Shown piece after piece: positions 9,933-19,934 of a stretch of 64,000 nucleotides of DNA. The notes beneath the pieces are model-generated. The model worked only from the letters and a program-made list of their open reading frames with translations. It was not told where the DNA came from and did no database searches. This DNA comes from Pycnococcus provasolii (lineage: Eukaryota; Chlorophyta; Pseudoscourfieldiophyceae; Pseudoscourfieldiales; Pycnococcaceae), in assembly GCA_938743325.2 (NCBI GenBank), contig OW568879.1:496001-560000 (forward strand). Direction: 5' to 3'. The first letter of the stretch is position 1. The number at the start of each line of letters is the position of its first letter. The position numbers and the translations under genes were made by a program.

Positions 9933-11738
9933 CTACCCACGCCTCGTCGAATCGACCCCTCTCATGACGCTCTCTCGACTTCCGGCGTAGTATTTCGCCA
10001 TTTCCCTTTGTACATCGGTTGAGTTACGGTCGGATGTCAGCATGTTGGACGGGATTGCCAATGACTTGGAATCTATGTATGCAGCACCGCCGTCCAACAT
10101 CGCCATCGCCGAGAAGGATTGTGCCTCGGTCGTTCGACGTGGTGAATGGGATGATGAACGCCACAAACCCGTGTCTCCGTACAGCATGGAGAGTGCGGCA
10201 CCTTCGAAGACGAGCGATCGCATATCAATGTCGTCGTTGCGGTAGTCGCACACATTTTCTTCCCAGCGTTCTGGAGGAGGTAGTCTAGAATTTTCTGCAC
10301 GAGCAGCAGCTGCTGTCTCCTCGCGGCGCTTGCGGTACCGTTCCACAATCGAATCGAAGTATGGCCTATCTGCATTGCGAATGGTGGGAGTTTCCGCAAC
10401 GATGCTATTTTGGATCTCCTCCTGAGGTCTCGAAAGGCGTCGGTTTGGCAGCGAGTCCAAATAGCGCATGGCAATCGGCTGCGGGTACTTCGCCAAATAC
10501 GTCAGGAACCACGAGTTCACAAGCTGCTGGGTGTGCATCAGCTGGTCTGTCCAGCTGAGCACATTGTACCCGCACTCGTTTACCTCGCGGAATGCGAGCG
10601 CAAATGGGTTCATGTCAACGAAGCAGTGTGTGCCACCCCTAAGCATCGCGAGTGCGCGCGTCGACGCATTGGGCGCGTGGCGCCACACCTCCAGACCGGC
10701 GAACGGGTGTGCGCGCTTATCTTCCGTGCCGACGACAACCAGCAGCGATCCGTCGTACGCCTCGTAGTCGTGCGTGGTGGTGAGAAGGTACGGCACGGAA
10801 GTGCGATGAGGCGTCGTCGGATCGCTCGAGCACAGGAACGGAGAGCAACCAGTTTCTTCGTCGAGCATGCTGATCCGATTCTTGCCCGCACGCGCCCATC
10901 GCGGGTTGCCGCACCTTTGGGAAGTAAAGCAGCAGTCCTGGAGTGCACCGCATACCGGTCCGAGCATGACGAGCGTTCGCACGTTGATCTTCTTAGCGCG
11001 TGGCATCGAGCCATCAAAAAAGTGCGCGGCAGGTCCACTCCCTCGCGTTGCCGCAGCGATGCGCTGCGCCTGTGCAGACCCCAGGCTGTGCCCCATCAGT
11101 CCAACGCGATCTAAATCAAGCCCGCCGTACGGCTGAAAGTAGTCATGGGCGGACACGTTGCCGAACGAACCCCACGTTGACGAGCTCTTGGCTCCTGCGA
11201 GCCACAGCATGATTTCCAGCAGATGTTCGTCCACGGGCGTATCCTCGCCGTCCGCGAGAGTCTGTCCAGTAACTTCGACGCCTGCTCGGCTTGCGACGAC
11301 GACAAAGCCGTGGCTGCAGAGCGCGTCTAGGGTGGTGATATAACCTCCTCGTCGTACGCTTAAGATGTCCGCCATCAGCCCCGCGGCGAACACGACGACG
11401 GGCATCGGGTACCTTTGGTAGGCGAGCGAATTCGTCGTGTCGCGCAAGTCGGCGTTAATCATCTGCGCCGTTCGTTCGATAGGTGTCAGTGCGGGCGTTT
11501 GCAGTGGCGTGAGAATGTAAGTTCCATAAGAGAGGCCTCGTGTTGCCCGTCCAACTTGAATTTCACGCTGGTCGCAGACGAACGGTCCCCGCAGGAGCGG
11601 GTACGGCACGGCTTGCTTGACGTTGCTCTGCTCTTGTGCGTGTGAAGGTGACATCACCGTTGCTGAGAGGATGACGAGCAGCACGGCAAGCACGATTGGA
11701 ATTTTGTCTGCGCATTTCTTCTTCGTTGTTGTCGTCAT
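9933..11738 (-). CDS. Secreted alpha/beta-hydrolase, chlorophyllase/lipase-like
   Basis: 601 residues from ATG 11738. The N terminus has a short basic stretch and a hydrophobic core (KIPIVLAVLLVILSATVMS) ending near HAQEQ, a clear signal peptide. The hydrolase core follows: PMPVVVFAAGL, the nucleophile elbow GLMGHSLGSAQ with Ser near residue 214, a candidate acid in VVVGTEDKRAHP (about 335) and the catalytic His in LRGGTHCFVD (about 369). Several Cys in the lid region (CGALQDCCFTSQRC) suggest disulfides in an exported protein. The spacing recalls the chlorophyllase / platelet-activating-factor acetylhydrolase / polyester hydrolase group; the substrate is unknown. The last 180 residues are hydrophilic and not recognised. 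The frame stays open upstream to 12506 but has no further ATG until it overlaps DDB1, so 11738 is chosen. Confidence 0.8.
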   Translation of the reverse strand: MTTTTKKKCADKIPIVLAVLLVILSATVMSPSHAQEQSNVKQAVPYPLLRGPFVCDQREIQVGRATRGLSYGTYILTPLQTPALTPIERTAQMINADLRDTTNSLAYQRYPMPVVVFAAGLMADILSVRRGGYITTLDALCSHGFVVVASRAGVEVTGQTLADGEDTPVDEHLLEIMLWLAGAKSSSTWGSFGNVSAHDYFQPYGGLDLDRVGLMGHSLGSAQAQRIAAATRGSGPAAHFFDGSMPRAKKINVRTLVMLGPVCGALQDCCFTSQRCGNPRWARAGKNRISMLDEETGCSPFLCSSDPTTPHRTSVPYLLTTTHDYEAYDGSLLVVVGTEDKRAHPFAGLEVWRHAPNASTRALAMLRGGTHCFVDMNPFALAFREVNECGYNVLSWTDQLMHTQQLVNSWFLTYLAKYPQPIAMRYLDSLPNRRLSRPQEEIQNSIVAETPTIRNADRPYFDSIVERYRKRREETAAAARAENSRLPPPERWEENVCDYRNDDIDMRSLVFEGAALSMLYGDTGLWRSSSHSPRRTTEAQSFSAMAMLDGGAAYIDSKSLAIPSNMLTSDRNSTDVQREMAKYYAGSRESVMRGVDSTRRG

Positions 11739-12458
11739 CCTTCTGAGGTGGTGGTGATGGTGGTGGTGGTGAAGTAGACGTAGAGAAGATAGACAAAGAG
11801 CCGTAGTGTTATGAGGACGAAACAGGCAAACACGACGAAAAGCACTGCGAGTGCGAATACTAATCCTGACGTCCGTCGTGACCGTTGCTTGGATACTAAG
11901 AGCTGTGCGTCGTTGTACACGTTCGCAATCCCGAGACGGCGCAGTGAGGCGACTGACGAGTCGTGTGGTTGGTATTGGCTCTTTTTCGCTATTATTCCTT
12001 GTGTTAGCGAGTGAGGAGTGGTACTCTTCATGTTGGTAGTTTGCGATACGGAGAGCATGTCTGAGGATGTTTGAGGAGACCGAGGTTTGGGAGAGGGGTC
12101 TGTCACAAAAGCACCTGGTACTGGATTTAACGCGAACAACCAACCAGAGGGGAGGGAAGGGGAGGGGCCCACCACCCGGTAACAAAGAAGAAACGCTCAG
12201 GAGAGAGAAGGAGAAGGAGAAGGAGAGGAGAAGAGCAGTGAAGAAGCCAAGAAGGGACTTTCCGAACAACGTCCCAGGGGGAGTCCCAGGGGGTGTTCGC
12301 GCAATTGTTCGGAGAGGCTCCCGAGTCCCGGACCGAACGCATGGACTACAGGGGGATCCCCCACCTTGGGTCGCAACCCCTGTTGTCGAACCGCATAACC
12401 CTAATCTCCCGTGCCCGCCGCCTCGCCCTCCCCCCACCACACCGGAGCAGTTCTCGCC
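11739..12458. promoter_or_regulatory. Divergent promoter region between the hydrolase and DDB1
   Basis: 720 bp with no supported gene. It contains a GAT/GGT microsatellite-like run next to the hydrolase start (about 11745-11772), a purine-rich GGAGA stretch at about 12198-12235, and a telomere-like ATAACCCTAATC motif at about 12395-12406, some 55 bp before the DDB1 start codon. Confidence 0.45.
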
Positions 12459-15400
12459 ATGTTCAGCTACGTGGCGACGGCGTCCAGGCCGTCCGCAGTC
12501 ACGCACTGCGTCCGCGCGCGATTCACGTCGCCGCAGGGATGGGACCTCATATTGGCGAAAAATACGAGGCTGGAAGTGCTCTCACTCACGACCGAGGGAC
12601 TCAAGCCAGTCCTGGACGTGCCCATACGAGGACGCATCGCGTCGTTAGACGTCATACGAACGTCGTCGACGTCCGCTGCTGCGGGTGGGGCCTCGAGTCA
12701 GGCAACTGCGTGCCCAGATGTCGTTCTTGTCATCACGGAACGGTACCGCTTCGCACTACTCGGCTACGACGCGCAGGCGCAGCAAATCATCACGCTCGCG
12801 TCCGGAGACGTCGGCGACGACGTCGGAAGACCGGCAGACTGCGGGCCGCTATGCTGCGTCGACGCCGATCTGAAGTGCATCGTCATGCACCTCTACGACG
12901 GACAGCTTAAGGTGATGCCCGTCGTCAGGCAACCGCCACCCGTGTCGTCGTCCGCATCAACCGCGACGGCGCCAGCGTGGGCTGCCAAGTTGCCCTTTCG
13001 CGTCGCGTCGCCGGCTTTCAACGTGCGCATCGAGGAACTCGACCTGGTGGACATGGTTCTGCTGCACGGCTACTCGTCGCCAACCATGGCTGTGCTGTAC
13101 GAAGACTCAAAGAAAAATAGGCACGTGCGCACGTACCAAATCCTCGTCGACACGCAGGATATCAGCGACGGGCCGTGGCGGCACACGATGTACGACCCCG
13201 ACGCCGCCATCCTCGTCGCGCTTCCCGTGCCCAAAAACACCGGCGGTGCAAGGCGTGGCGGCGACGGGTGCCTCGTCATCGGCGCGACCACCGTGCAGTA
13301 CGTCTCGGGCACGGAGGCGGCGTCGGTGCGCATGCGGCCAAGCTACATTATGTGCGTGGCGCCGATTGACGACGACGGATCTCGGCATCTCATGTGCGAC
13401 GCGTACGGCATGCTCAGCCTCATCACCGTCACGCGCGACGCGGGAAGCGGCAACGTGACGAAGCTGTCGATCGACGCCCTCGGTAACTGCACGCAGGCGA
13501 ACATGATTGCTTACCTGGACCGTGGTATCGTCTTCTGCGGGAGCGCGTGCGAGGATCACCAGCTCGTGCAGCTTCACTCAACGCCCGTGTCGGTTGACGC
13601 GGAGGGCCGGCGCGTGGGAGCGAACGCCGACGACTCGCATGTTCCAATGGAAACGCGCGAGAGCTTCGTGGAGGTGCTCGAGACGTTCCCGAATCTCGGG
13701 CCGATTCAGGATCTCTGCGTGGTGGACCGTGACGGGCAGGGGCAGGGGCAGGTGGTGACGTGCTCCGGCGTGATGGCGGGCGGGTCGCTGCGCATTGTGC
13801 GCAATGGCGTGGGCCTGCAGACGATGGCCTGCGTTGACCTGCCCGGCATACGCAACATGTGGAGCCTGCGCCGCGGTGGAGGCGGCACGGGCGCAGCCGC
13901 GATGGAGACCGAGGACGGCGCGTCAGCGGGTGATAGCGTGCTCGTGGTGAGCTTCGTTGGCGAGACGCGCGTGCTGAGCGTCGACGACGATGGCGCTCTC
14001 GGTGAGCTCGACGTTGACGACATTCCTGGCCTGGATCTGGAAAGCCAGACACTTCACTGCGGATGCATCGGGCGCGTCGAGCAGAGCACAGCTCCCTTGC
14101 TATGGATCATGGTGACCGCCTCCGCATGCCGCCTGCTGAACGCGGCGACCGGGGAACTCGTCGCCACATACAACGCCGAGGGCACGGCGCAGATCAACGT
14201 CGCGAGCCACAATGCGAGTGGGCAAGTTGTGCTTGGAATGGGAGGCGGCAAGCTTGTCGTGCTGCACGCCAGCGCGACCGGATGGACGGTACACAAGTCG
14301 TGTGTGTTTGGCGCGGAGATTGCAAGCGTTGATATCAGCCGGCGTCCGCCGCCACGGCAAGTTGCTCGCCGCATCGCGCGTGGCTCAGCTGCACCTGGTG
14401 GATCGACGCTCCACGCGCCGGAGCTTGCCGCTCCGTATTTCGTCGCAGGCCTGTGGAACCGCGAGGTGCACGTGCGCTCCGCTGCAGACCCCGAGCAAAG
14501 CTTGGCAATGCATGCGCTCGACGTGCCCCCCCACGTTCTTCCTCGCGACGTCCTGTGCTGCACACTTGGAATGGAGGAAGGTGCGGCAGTCACGGGCGGC
14601 GACATGGGTGGAGCATCTCACGATTCCGCCAGCCGCCTTTTCTGTGCGCTTGGAGATGGCCGACTCGCTAGCTGGGCTGTGACGGAGACGTGGCTACCCG
14701 AATCTTCCGCCGCCTCCGCCGGTTCCGACCTTTCCTGCGTCGCGCTGAGCGACTTCAAGGCAGTGGCGCTTGGCACACAGCCGTTGAAGCTCAGGGCATT
14801 CCGCGCGAAGGGCTCGACACACGTATTTGCATCCTCCGACCGTCCGGCAATCGTTCACGCGAGCGGACGTTCCGCCGGCGGCTCGGGAGGCTCTGGTGCC
14901 GTCGAGCATGCGAAGCTGCTGTACAGCGCGGTGAATGTGAAGGATGTGAGCTGCGCCTGCCCTTTCCACGTGCCAGGCGTTCTTGAGGATGGCATTTGCC
15001 TGAGCAACGAAGGCCAGCTGACGCTTGGACACGTTGACGAGGTTCGCAAGCTGCACATTCGCCGCGTTCCGCTGGGCGAGCAGCCGCGGCGCATTGCACA
15101 TGATTTGGAAAATCGCAGGTTCCTCGTGCTGACTGTGAAGCAGGAGAAGACGGCGCCGGCTGCAGCGGGCGGTGGGCCAAGCATTGCAGCAGCGGCTGGG
15201 AATGAGAACTTGGACGAACGGGCAGATCAGCCTGACATGTTCTACGAATCTGAGAGTTCGCACGTGCTGCTCTTCGACGAAGCGCGATTCGAAATTCTCG
15301 CGCGGTATACCCTGGAGCCGGCGGAGATGGTGCAGTGCTGCTGCGTGACGAAGTTCCCGTCTTCCGGACCTCCGGTCCCCGTGGAACCTCCCTCAGAAGC

Positions 15401-16760
15401 TTCGGGATCATCGTCTGCGACGCCGTTCGCGGGTGACGGCGCGACGATGGCCACCATGGCGACGGATGCGCCGTCGGAGGCGATGACGACGTACTACTGC
15501 GTAGGAACGACGTATATGAATGGCAACGAGCACGTTGCGAAGCGTGGGCGCATCCTCTTGTTCACCGCCGTATCGGATGCGAGCGGCGGCACGCGACTCG
15601 AGCTTCGTGCGGTGGGCCGCGTGAAGGGTGCGGTGTACACGCTTGAGCCGTTTTGCGGTGGCCTTCTGGCTGGTGTGAATGCACGCCTACAGCTTTTCCA
15701 GTGGGTTCCCAGGTTAGATTCCAACGCGCTTGGATCATCGGGGGCATCTGATAAGGCACCGCGTGGATTTGACGGCGACCTTCGCATGCTCGCGACGCAG
15801 CACGGATTCATTACTGTGCTGTCGACGTGGACGGATGGCGATCGCGTTTTGGTTGGCGACATGATGAAAAGTATTAGCCTAGTACAGCTTGTGAATGTGA
15901 AGGGAGCCAATGGCAGTGGCGCATCTGCGGCGGCGGCTGACGCAGGAGGAGGAGGTGGTGGTGGTGGTACAGGTGCAGGTGCAGGTGCGGGTGCAGGAGG
16001 AGGTGCAGGTGCAGGTGCAGGTGCTGCGCCTTCGTCCACGCGGCTGGTAAATGAGCACGCTTGGGTGTCCGAGCAGTCTGACGTTGCGATGAGAGAAGTG
16101 TGCCGAGACTATGGATCGATGTGGACAACCGCGTCGGCCACACTCGACAGTCGTCACTATCTTGCTTGTGAGAACATGTACAACTTGTACACATGCCGCC
16201 GCGACCCGAACGCCGTCACGGATGACGAGCGCCGTCGCCTGGAGTTTGTTGGCGGATTCCACCTAGGAGAGCACGTGAATCGCTTCCGCGAAGGTTCTCT
16301 CGTGATGCGTGCGAGTGCCGCGTCGTCGGGAAGCATTTCCAGCCTGACGCCCAAGCTCGTGTTTGGCTGCGTGAGCGGTATGCTTGGCGTAGTGGCGAGC
16401 GTGAACCACGACGAGTTTGCCGTCTTGAGCCGCCTTCAGGCTGCTGCCATTAAGGTGCTGCAGGGTGTTGGCGACATGCCGTACAACCCATGGCGCAAGT
16501 TTGTGACGTCGAGCCGTGCTGACGAGTGCCGCAACTTTATTGACGGCGACGTGGTGGAGAGCATCTTGGACATGTCTCGTGACGATGCGGAGCGCGTGTG
16601 GGCAGAGGCGACGGCTATGTACGGAAGAAATGGTGGCGGAGAGGCTGCCGCACCTGCCGCCGCGTCCGTGGGGGGAGCTAGCATGGAGCTTCCTACGGTG
16701 CTGTCGAGCGCGAGCGCAATGCTCAAGTACGTGGAGGAGGTGTCAAGACTGTGCCATTGA
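12459..16760 (+). CDS. DDB1: DNA damage-binding protein 1 (CUL4 ligase adaptor)
   Basis: 1,433 residues; animal and plant DDB1 are about 1,090-1,140. The start MFSYVATASRPSAVTHCV, then FTSPQGWDLILAKNTRLEVL, aligns with the first beta-propeller of DDB1. Further hallmarks are TFPNLGPIQDLCVVDRDGQG, then QVVTCSGVMAGGSLRIVRNG and VDLPGIRNMWSL, and a C terminus ending YVEEVSRLCH. The protein is built from three WD-type propellers and links CUL4 to substrate receptors (DCAFs) in a nuclear ubiquitin ligase. The extra length is in species-specific loops. The most striking is a Gly/Ala repeat near 15940-16025 (alternating GTGCAG units), with others rich in Ala, Ser and Gly. These loops probably leave the propeller core intact. 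Start 12459 matches the family start; the in-frame ATG at 12411 would add 16 residues with no counterpart. Confidence 0.95.
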   Translation: MFSYVATASRPSAVTHCVRARFTSPQGWDLILAKNTRLEVLSLTTEGLKPVLDVPIRGRIASLDVIRTSSTSAAAGGASSQATACPDVVLVITERYRFALLGYDAQAQQIITLASGDVGDDVGRPADCGPLCCVDADLKCIVMHLYDGQLKVMPVVRQPPPVSSSASTATAPAWAAKLPFRVASPAFNVRIEELDLVDMVLLHGYSSPTMAVLYEDSKKNRHVRTYQILVDTQDISDGPWRHTMYDPDAAILVALPVPKNTGGARRGGDGCLVIGATTVQYVSGTEAASVRMRPSYIMCVAPIDDDGSRHLMCDAYGMLSLITVTRDAGSGNVTKLSIDALGNCTQANMIAYLDRGIVFCGSACEDHQLVQLHSTPVSVDAEGRRVGANADDSHVPMETRESFVEVLETFPNLGPIQDLCVVDRDGQGQGQVVTCSGVMAGGSLRIVRNGVGLQTMACVDLPGIRNMWSLRRGGGGTGAAAMETEDGASAGDSVLVVSFVGETRVLSVDDDGALGELDVDDIPGLDLESQTLHCGCIGRVEQSTAPLLWIMVTASACRLLNAATGELVATYNAEGTAQINVASHNASGQVVLGMGGGKLVVLHASATGWTVHKSCVFGAEIASVDISRRPPPRQVARRIARGSAAPGGSTLHAPELAAPYFVAGLWNREVHVRSAADPEQSLAMHALDVPPHVLPRDVLCCTLGMEEGAAVTGGDMGGASHDSASRLFCALGDGRLASWAVTETWLPESSAASAGSDLSCVALSDFKAVALGTQPLKLRAFRAKGSTHVFASSDRPAIVHASGRSAGGSGGSGAVEHAKLLYSAVNVKDVSCACPFHVPGVLEDGICLSNEGQLTLGHVDEVRKLHIRRVPLGEQPRRIAHDLENRRFLVLTVKQEKTAPAAAGGGPSIAAAAGNENLDERADQPDMFYESESSHVLLFDEARFEILARYTLEPAEMVQCCCVTKFPSSGPPVPVEPPSEASGSSSATPFAGDGATMATMATDAPSEAMTTYYCVGTTYMNGNEHVAKRGRILLFTAVSDASGGTRLELRAVGRVKGAVYTLEPFCGGLLAGVNARLQLFQWVPRLDSNALGSSGASDKAPRGFDGDLRMLATQHGFITVLSTWTDGDRVLVGDMMKSISLVQLVNVKGANGSGASAAAADAGGGGGGGGTGAGAGAGAGGGAGAGAGAAPSSTRLVNEHAWVSEQSDVAMREVCRDYGSMWTTASATLDSRHYLACENMYNLYTCRRDPNAVTDDERRRLEFVGGFHLGEHVNRFREGSLVMRASAASSGSISSLTPKLVFGCVSGMLGVVASVNHDEFAVLSRLQAAAIKVLQGVGDMPYNPWRKFVTSSRADECRNFIDGDVVESILDMSRDDAERVWAEATAMYGRNGGGEAAAPAAASVGGASMELPTVLSSASAMLKYVEEVSRLCH

Positions 16761-17534
16761 TTTGATTTGATTGATTGGTAATTGAGATAAATACCTATCG
16801 TAATTAATCCCCCTCGTTTGTTTTGCCTCGCCTCTCCCATTTCACTTCCTCACCAGGGAGCAATCACTCTTTCAGCAATGGCCTTTCAGCAATGGCAGCA
16901 AATAAGTGTTGGTGTATGTGAATGTTTTGTGTTTACAACTAGATTTTCTCACAACTCACTAACACCCAAGTCCCACGTCAGCAGCTGTACCCTAGAGCGA
17001 TACACATAGCCATCCATTGAATCGTCCCCACCGTGCCGCTGTATCGACGACGAATGGATTGAGTTCGACATATGTGTGGCTGTCCAGCGATACCTTCAGC
17101 TTCGTAAAAAGCGATGGCGCATTGAGCATGATCTGCGCTGCTCCGTCAAGGAATTCATGCGTTCAGCTGAAGCACTCAACAACCCAACCGTTCTTGAGAC
17201 CCATGAGCAAAATGCACAAGCGCGTCGCCTCGGCCGACGCGAACGCGCCCTCCCCGCACTCGGCGCCGGCTACGTCGTCGTCGCAACGACGCGAAGCGCG
17301 TCGTCGACGGTGGTGCGATAATGCATTGCAATAGCACAATGAACTCCAACCGCGTGTCCGACCTCACGACCGGGATCCCAAAAAAATTCCCTCCGAAACC
17401 CTAAAATTCCCCGTTGTGATTATGTTAACTCAAAATCTCAAATTCTCGAACGGATCTACGAATTTTCCCCAAAGTCTAGTCGGCTTCGCTGTTGTTGACT
17501 TGTGTCCAGCCCTGACCCCGGCCAATCATTTTCA
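16761..17534. other. Intergenic region with coding-like remnant and repeat core
   Basis: 774 bp between DDB1 and the methyltransferase. It holds an ATG-less open stretch (17010-17321, separate entry), the sequence CGACCGGGATCCCAAAAA at 17367-17384 shared with 36817-36834, and a telomere-like GAAACCCTAAAATTCC motif at 17394-17409, about 130 bp before the methyltransferase start. Confidence 0.45.
17010..17321 (+). pseudogene. Coding-like fragment, no start codon, unknown origin
   Basis: An open stretch of 103 codons between a TAG at 17007 and a TAA at 17319. Its middle looks protein-like (DDEWIEFDICVAVQRYLQLR, then KKRWRIEHDLRCSVKEFMRS), with charged helical composition and GC-rich codons like the neighbouring genes. 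No ATG precedes the conserved-looking part and I recognise no family. It may be a terminal exon or a gene remnant. Chance openness cannot be excluded. Confidence 0.25.
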
Positions 17535-18584
17535 ATGTCGGGTTGTTCTGCTGATACCACACCGACCACGACAGCGACCACTCCTAAGTCGGCAAAGAGG
17601 CAACGTTCATACCGATCGGCTCTGCTGACTTCATTCCGTCGATCCAAAAAACATCAAGAAGAGCGTGACGACATTTCGCCAGAAACTACGACGATGACGA
17701 CGACAACAAGCACCACCATCACAAATGTTGATGAGACGACGAAGACGACGCAAGAACCAGGTACTGCTGACGGTGGTCCATCACTCAACGAGTGCGTCAC
17801 GGATATGGCAACGCGCGAGAAACGTGAGAAGGTGAGCAAGAGCTTCTTCCCAAATACCGGGTACAACTACGATCGATGTGTGGCATACGCGACGCTTGGT
17901 TTCGATGCGGAGTGGAAGCGACTGCTCTTGCGCCAAATTCCAACGTCTTCTAAGAACGTCCTCGAACTGGCGAGCGGCACCGCGATTGTCAGTAAGCGCA
18001 TCCTCAAGCGTTGTGGAGTGTTCACGACAAAGTTGACGTGTGTTGACATCACTGATGATTATGTCGATGTCGCCAAGGCGAAATTGGCTGCGCTCGAAGA
18101 GAAGGAAAATCAGAAGCGCAACAAGGGCAAGAAGGAGAAGGAGGAGGGCAAGATTGATGTCGCGTACGTCATCAAGAATGCGGAGGACATCACCGAGGAG
18201 GATCTCCAGAGTCGTGGACCATTCGACTGCGTCGTATCTTCCTACATTCCCAAGTACGTCGATGCTGAGAAGGTGATCAGTTCCATCGAGCCGCATCTGA
18301 CGGAAGGTGCCACGCTTGTTGTGCATGATTTTGACGTACCGTACGCAGGACCGTGTCGTTGGATTTGGCACGCTCACATGGACATCTGGGCATGGATGGG
18401 GCCGAAGATGTTCGGTAAGGAATGGGCAGCTTGCTTCGAGGCGAACCTGAAGGAACTCATCATCAAGAGTGACTGGGCGAAGGTCTGGTCGGACAAGCTG
18501 AAGGAGCGTGGCTGCTGGAGTGACGTGAAGATTCACAGGATCACGCTCGGTGGTGCGAGCCTCGTCACAGCCAAAAAGAATTGA
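17535..18584 (+). CDS. Class I SAM-dependent methyltransferase
   Basis: 349 residues from ATG 17535. The first 100 residues are Thr/Ser-rich and low complexity (a run of MTTTTSTTIT type). The catalytic domain begins at about residue 105 (FFPNTGYNYDRCVAYATLGF). SAM motif I is NVLELASGTAIVSK at about 141, the acidic motif II LTCVDITDDYVDVAKAKL at about 170, and motif IV FDCVVSSYIPKY at about 230. Helix and strand order fit the UbiE/COQ5-like class I fold. A lysine-rich insert (QKRNKGKKEKEEGK) sits between motifs II and III. The substrate cannot be told; LELASGT and the TLGFDAEWKR stretch suggest small-molecule or lipid methylation, which is inference. Convergent with LdpA. Confidence 0.75.
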   Translation: MSGCSADTTPTTTATTPKSAKRQRSYRSALLTSFRRSKKHQEERDDISPETTTMTTTTSTTITNVDETTKTTQEPGTADGGPSLNECVTDMATREKREKVSKSFFPNTGYNYDRCVAYATLGFDAEWKRLLLRQIPTSSKNVLELASGTAIVSKRILKRCGVFTTKLTCVDITDDYVDVAKAKLAALEEKENQKRNKGKKEKEEGKIDVAYVIKNAEDITEEDLQSRGPFDCVVSSYIPKYVDAEKVISSIEPHLTEGATLVVHDFDVPYAGPCRWIWHAHMDIWAWMGPKMFGKEWAACFEANLKELIIKSDWAKVWSDKLKERGCWSDVKIHRITLGGASLVTAKKN

Positions 18585-18800
18585 ACTGAACAACAAGGTG
18601 AGGTGACGAAGGTGAGACCATGCTGAGCTGTGCGTTGATGTTGCACATTAATTAGCTTTGGATGATGATGATCACGGCAGAGGGTGGGGATGATTGATTG
18701 AATGGTGTGAGGAAGGTGAATAGGTTTGGTGGACGGACTGTTGGAGAGATCCACAACATGTTACTAAGTGTCACTCCTCCAGTTCCTCCACGTCATGCCT

Positions 18801-19934
18801 CTATCTCCTCCTCCTCCACGAGTCCACCACATTGCCAGCAGCTTGCAGAGCCTCCGCCATCGCAGCCTCATCCTCCTCGATGCGCTCACAACTCGACGCA
18901 CCAAGCGCATCTTTCACAGCCTTGCGCGCGTACCCGCCAAATGCCACGCCGCCAAGGCGACTGATCAGCCCGTCGTGCTTTTCCACATACCGTCGCGTTG
19001 CATCGTTTGTGCCACCGGCAAGCTGCACGAAATGACCAGCTGGAATCAAGTTTCGATCAAAAGCCGTGCGCGCGAGCGAGACCGCGTCTCGCGCGGCACC
19101 ATGACCAACGTCACCCGTCATCGGCCTGCCATCGAGCTGCCAGACGCGCACCATGTCTGGCGATGCGTTGGCACTCAGAATGTCGTTCAGGCGTGGAATC
19201 AGCGGCAGGGCGGTCTCGGGCAGCGAAACGGCGAGCAATTTCAGGTGTTCGTGACATCCAAGATCCTGCCACATCTGCCTGATCGATTCGCCGTCATCTA
19301 AACCCGTCGTGTGTATCTCCAGGGCATCCACCGCATGGCTTCTGATCAGCTGAGCCGTGTCCGAGGCGGTGCGGCGGTACGACGCCGCCTCTATGAGGCC
19401 GTGCGGGCAGGCGGGGAAGCACCGACCGCAGCCGTAGCACTGCGCCTCGCTGACGCGAACGGACGTGGCCCCGACAGCCCGTTCGCTGGAAATAGCGTCC
19501 GCGGGGCACACGCGCACGCAAGGTTGCGTGCAGTCCGCGGGGCACATGGCAGCCTGCGTGAGCTGTGCCTTGCGAAAGTGCGGATCGGACTCGTCGTCGT
19601 TCACCGACACCATGAGCAGAGGTCGCGCGTGCACGCTTCCCGTGTCCATCGCCGCATTTATGCCCTCCACCGTCGCTCGAACGACGGACGGATTCGCCGC
19701 GACGTCGATGCAGTCAACGCCCACGCTCGCATAAATGAACGCAAGGTTACGAATCTGCGGCGCATCTTCGAACGACGCGCCTGCGATGAGCTTTACCCAC
19801 TGCGACTGCATGAGCCGGTCTAGGTATCGCAACTTCACGCCGCGAGCGTGAGCGCGGCGGGGCGGCGCGACGTCGTGAGAGGACCGACGGTTGCCGACGC
19901 GCGAGTTTCCCATGGCCGAAGCACCTGACGACAT
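18801..19934 (-). CDS. ldpA: LdpA-like bis-[4Fe-4S] protein, probably plastid
   Basis: 377 residues from ATG 19934. The first 45 residues (Ser/Arg-rich, no early acids) suit a plastid transit peptide. An upstream in-frame ATG at 20054 would add 40 hydrophobic residues. Two ferredoxin-type cysteine motifs are complete: CPADCTQPCVRVCPADAI (about residue 128) and CYGCGRCFPACPHGLIEA (about 164). Flanking segments (YLDRLMQSQWVKLIAGASFE; QLAGGTNDATRRYV; GVAFGGYARKAV) match the cyanobacterial LdpA family. In cyanobacteria LdpA senses redox state and tunes the circadian period; homologues occur in plastid-bearing eukaryotes. A plastid redox role here is inference. A single uninterrupted exon. It lies downstream of, and on the same strand as, myosin. 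Confidence 0.85.
   Translation of the reverse strand: MSSGASAMGNSRVGNRRSSHDVAPPRRAHARGVKLRYLDRLMQSQWVKLIAGASFEDAPQIRNLAFIYASVGVDCIDVAANPSVVRATVEGINAAMDTGSVHARPLLMVSVNDDESDPHFRKAQLTQAAMCPADCTQPCVRVCPADAISSERAVGATSVRVSEAQCYGCGRCFPACPHGLIEAASYRRTASDTAQLIRSHAVDALEIHTTGLDDGESIRQMWQDLGCHEHLKLLAVSLPETALPLIPRLNDILSANASPDMVRVWQLDGRPMTGDVGHGAARDAVSLARTAFDRNLIPAGHFVQLAGGTNDATRRYVEKHDGLISRLGGVAFGGYARKAVKDALGASSCERIEEDEAAMAEALQAAGNVVDSWRRRR

Noticed and set aside
9933-12506. Longer 857-codon version of the hydrolase
   Set aside because: The extension has no ATG between 12506 and 11738, reads as low-complexity promoter DNA and overlaps the DDB1 start; the signal peptide begins at 11738.
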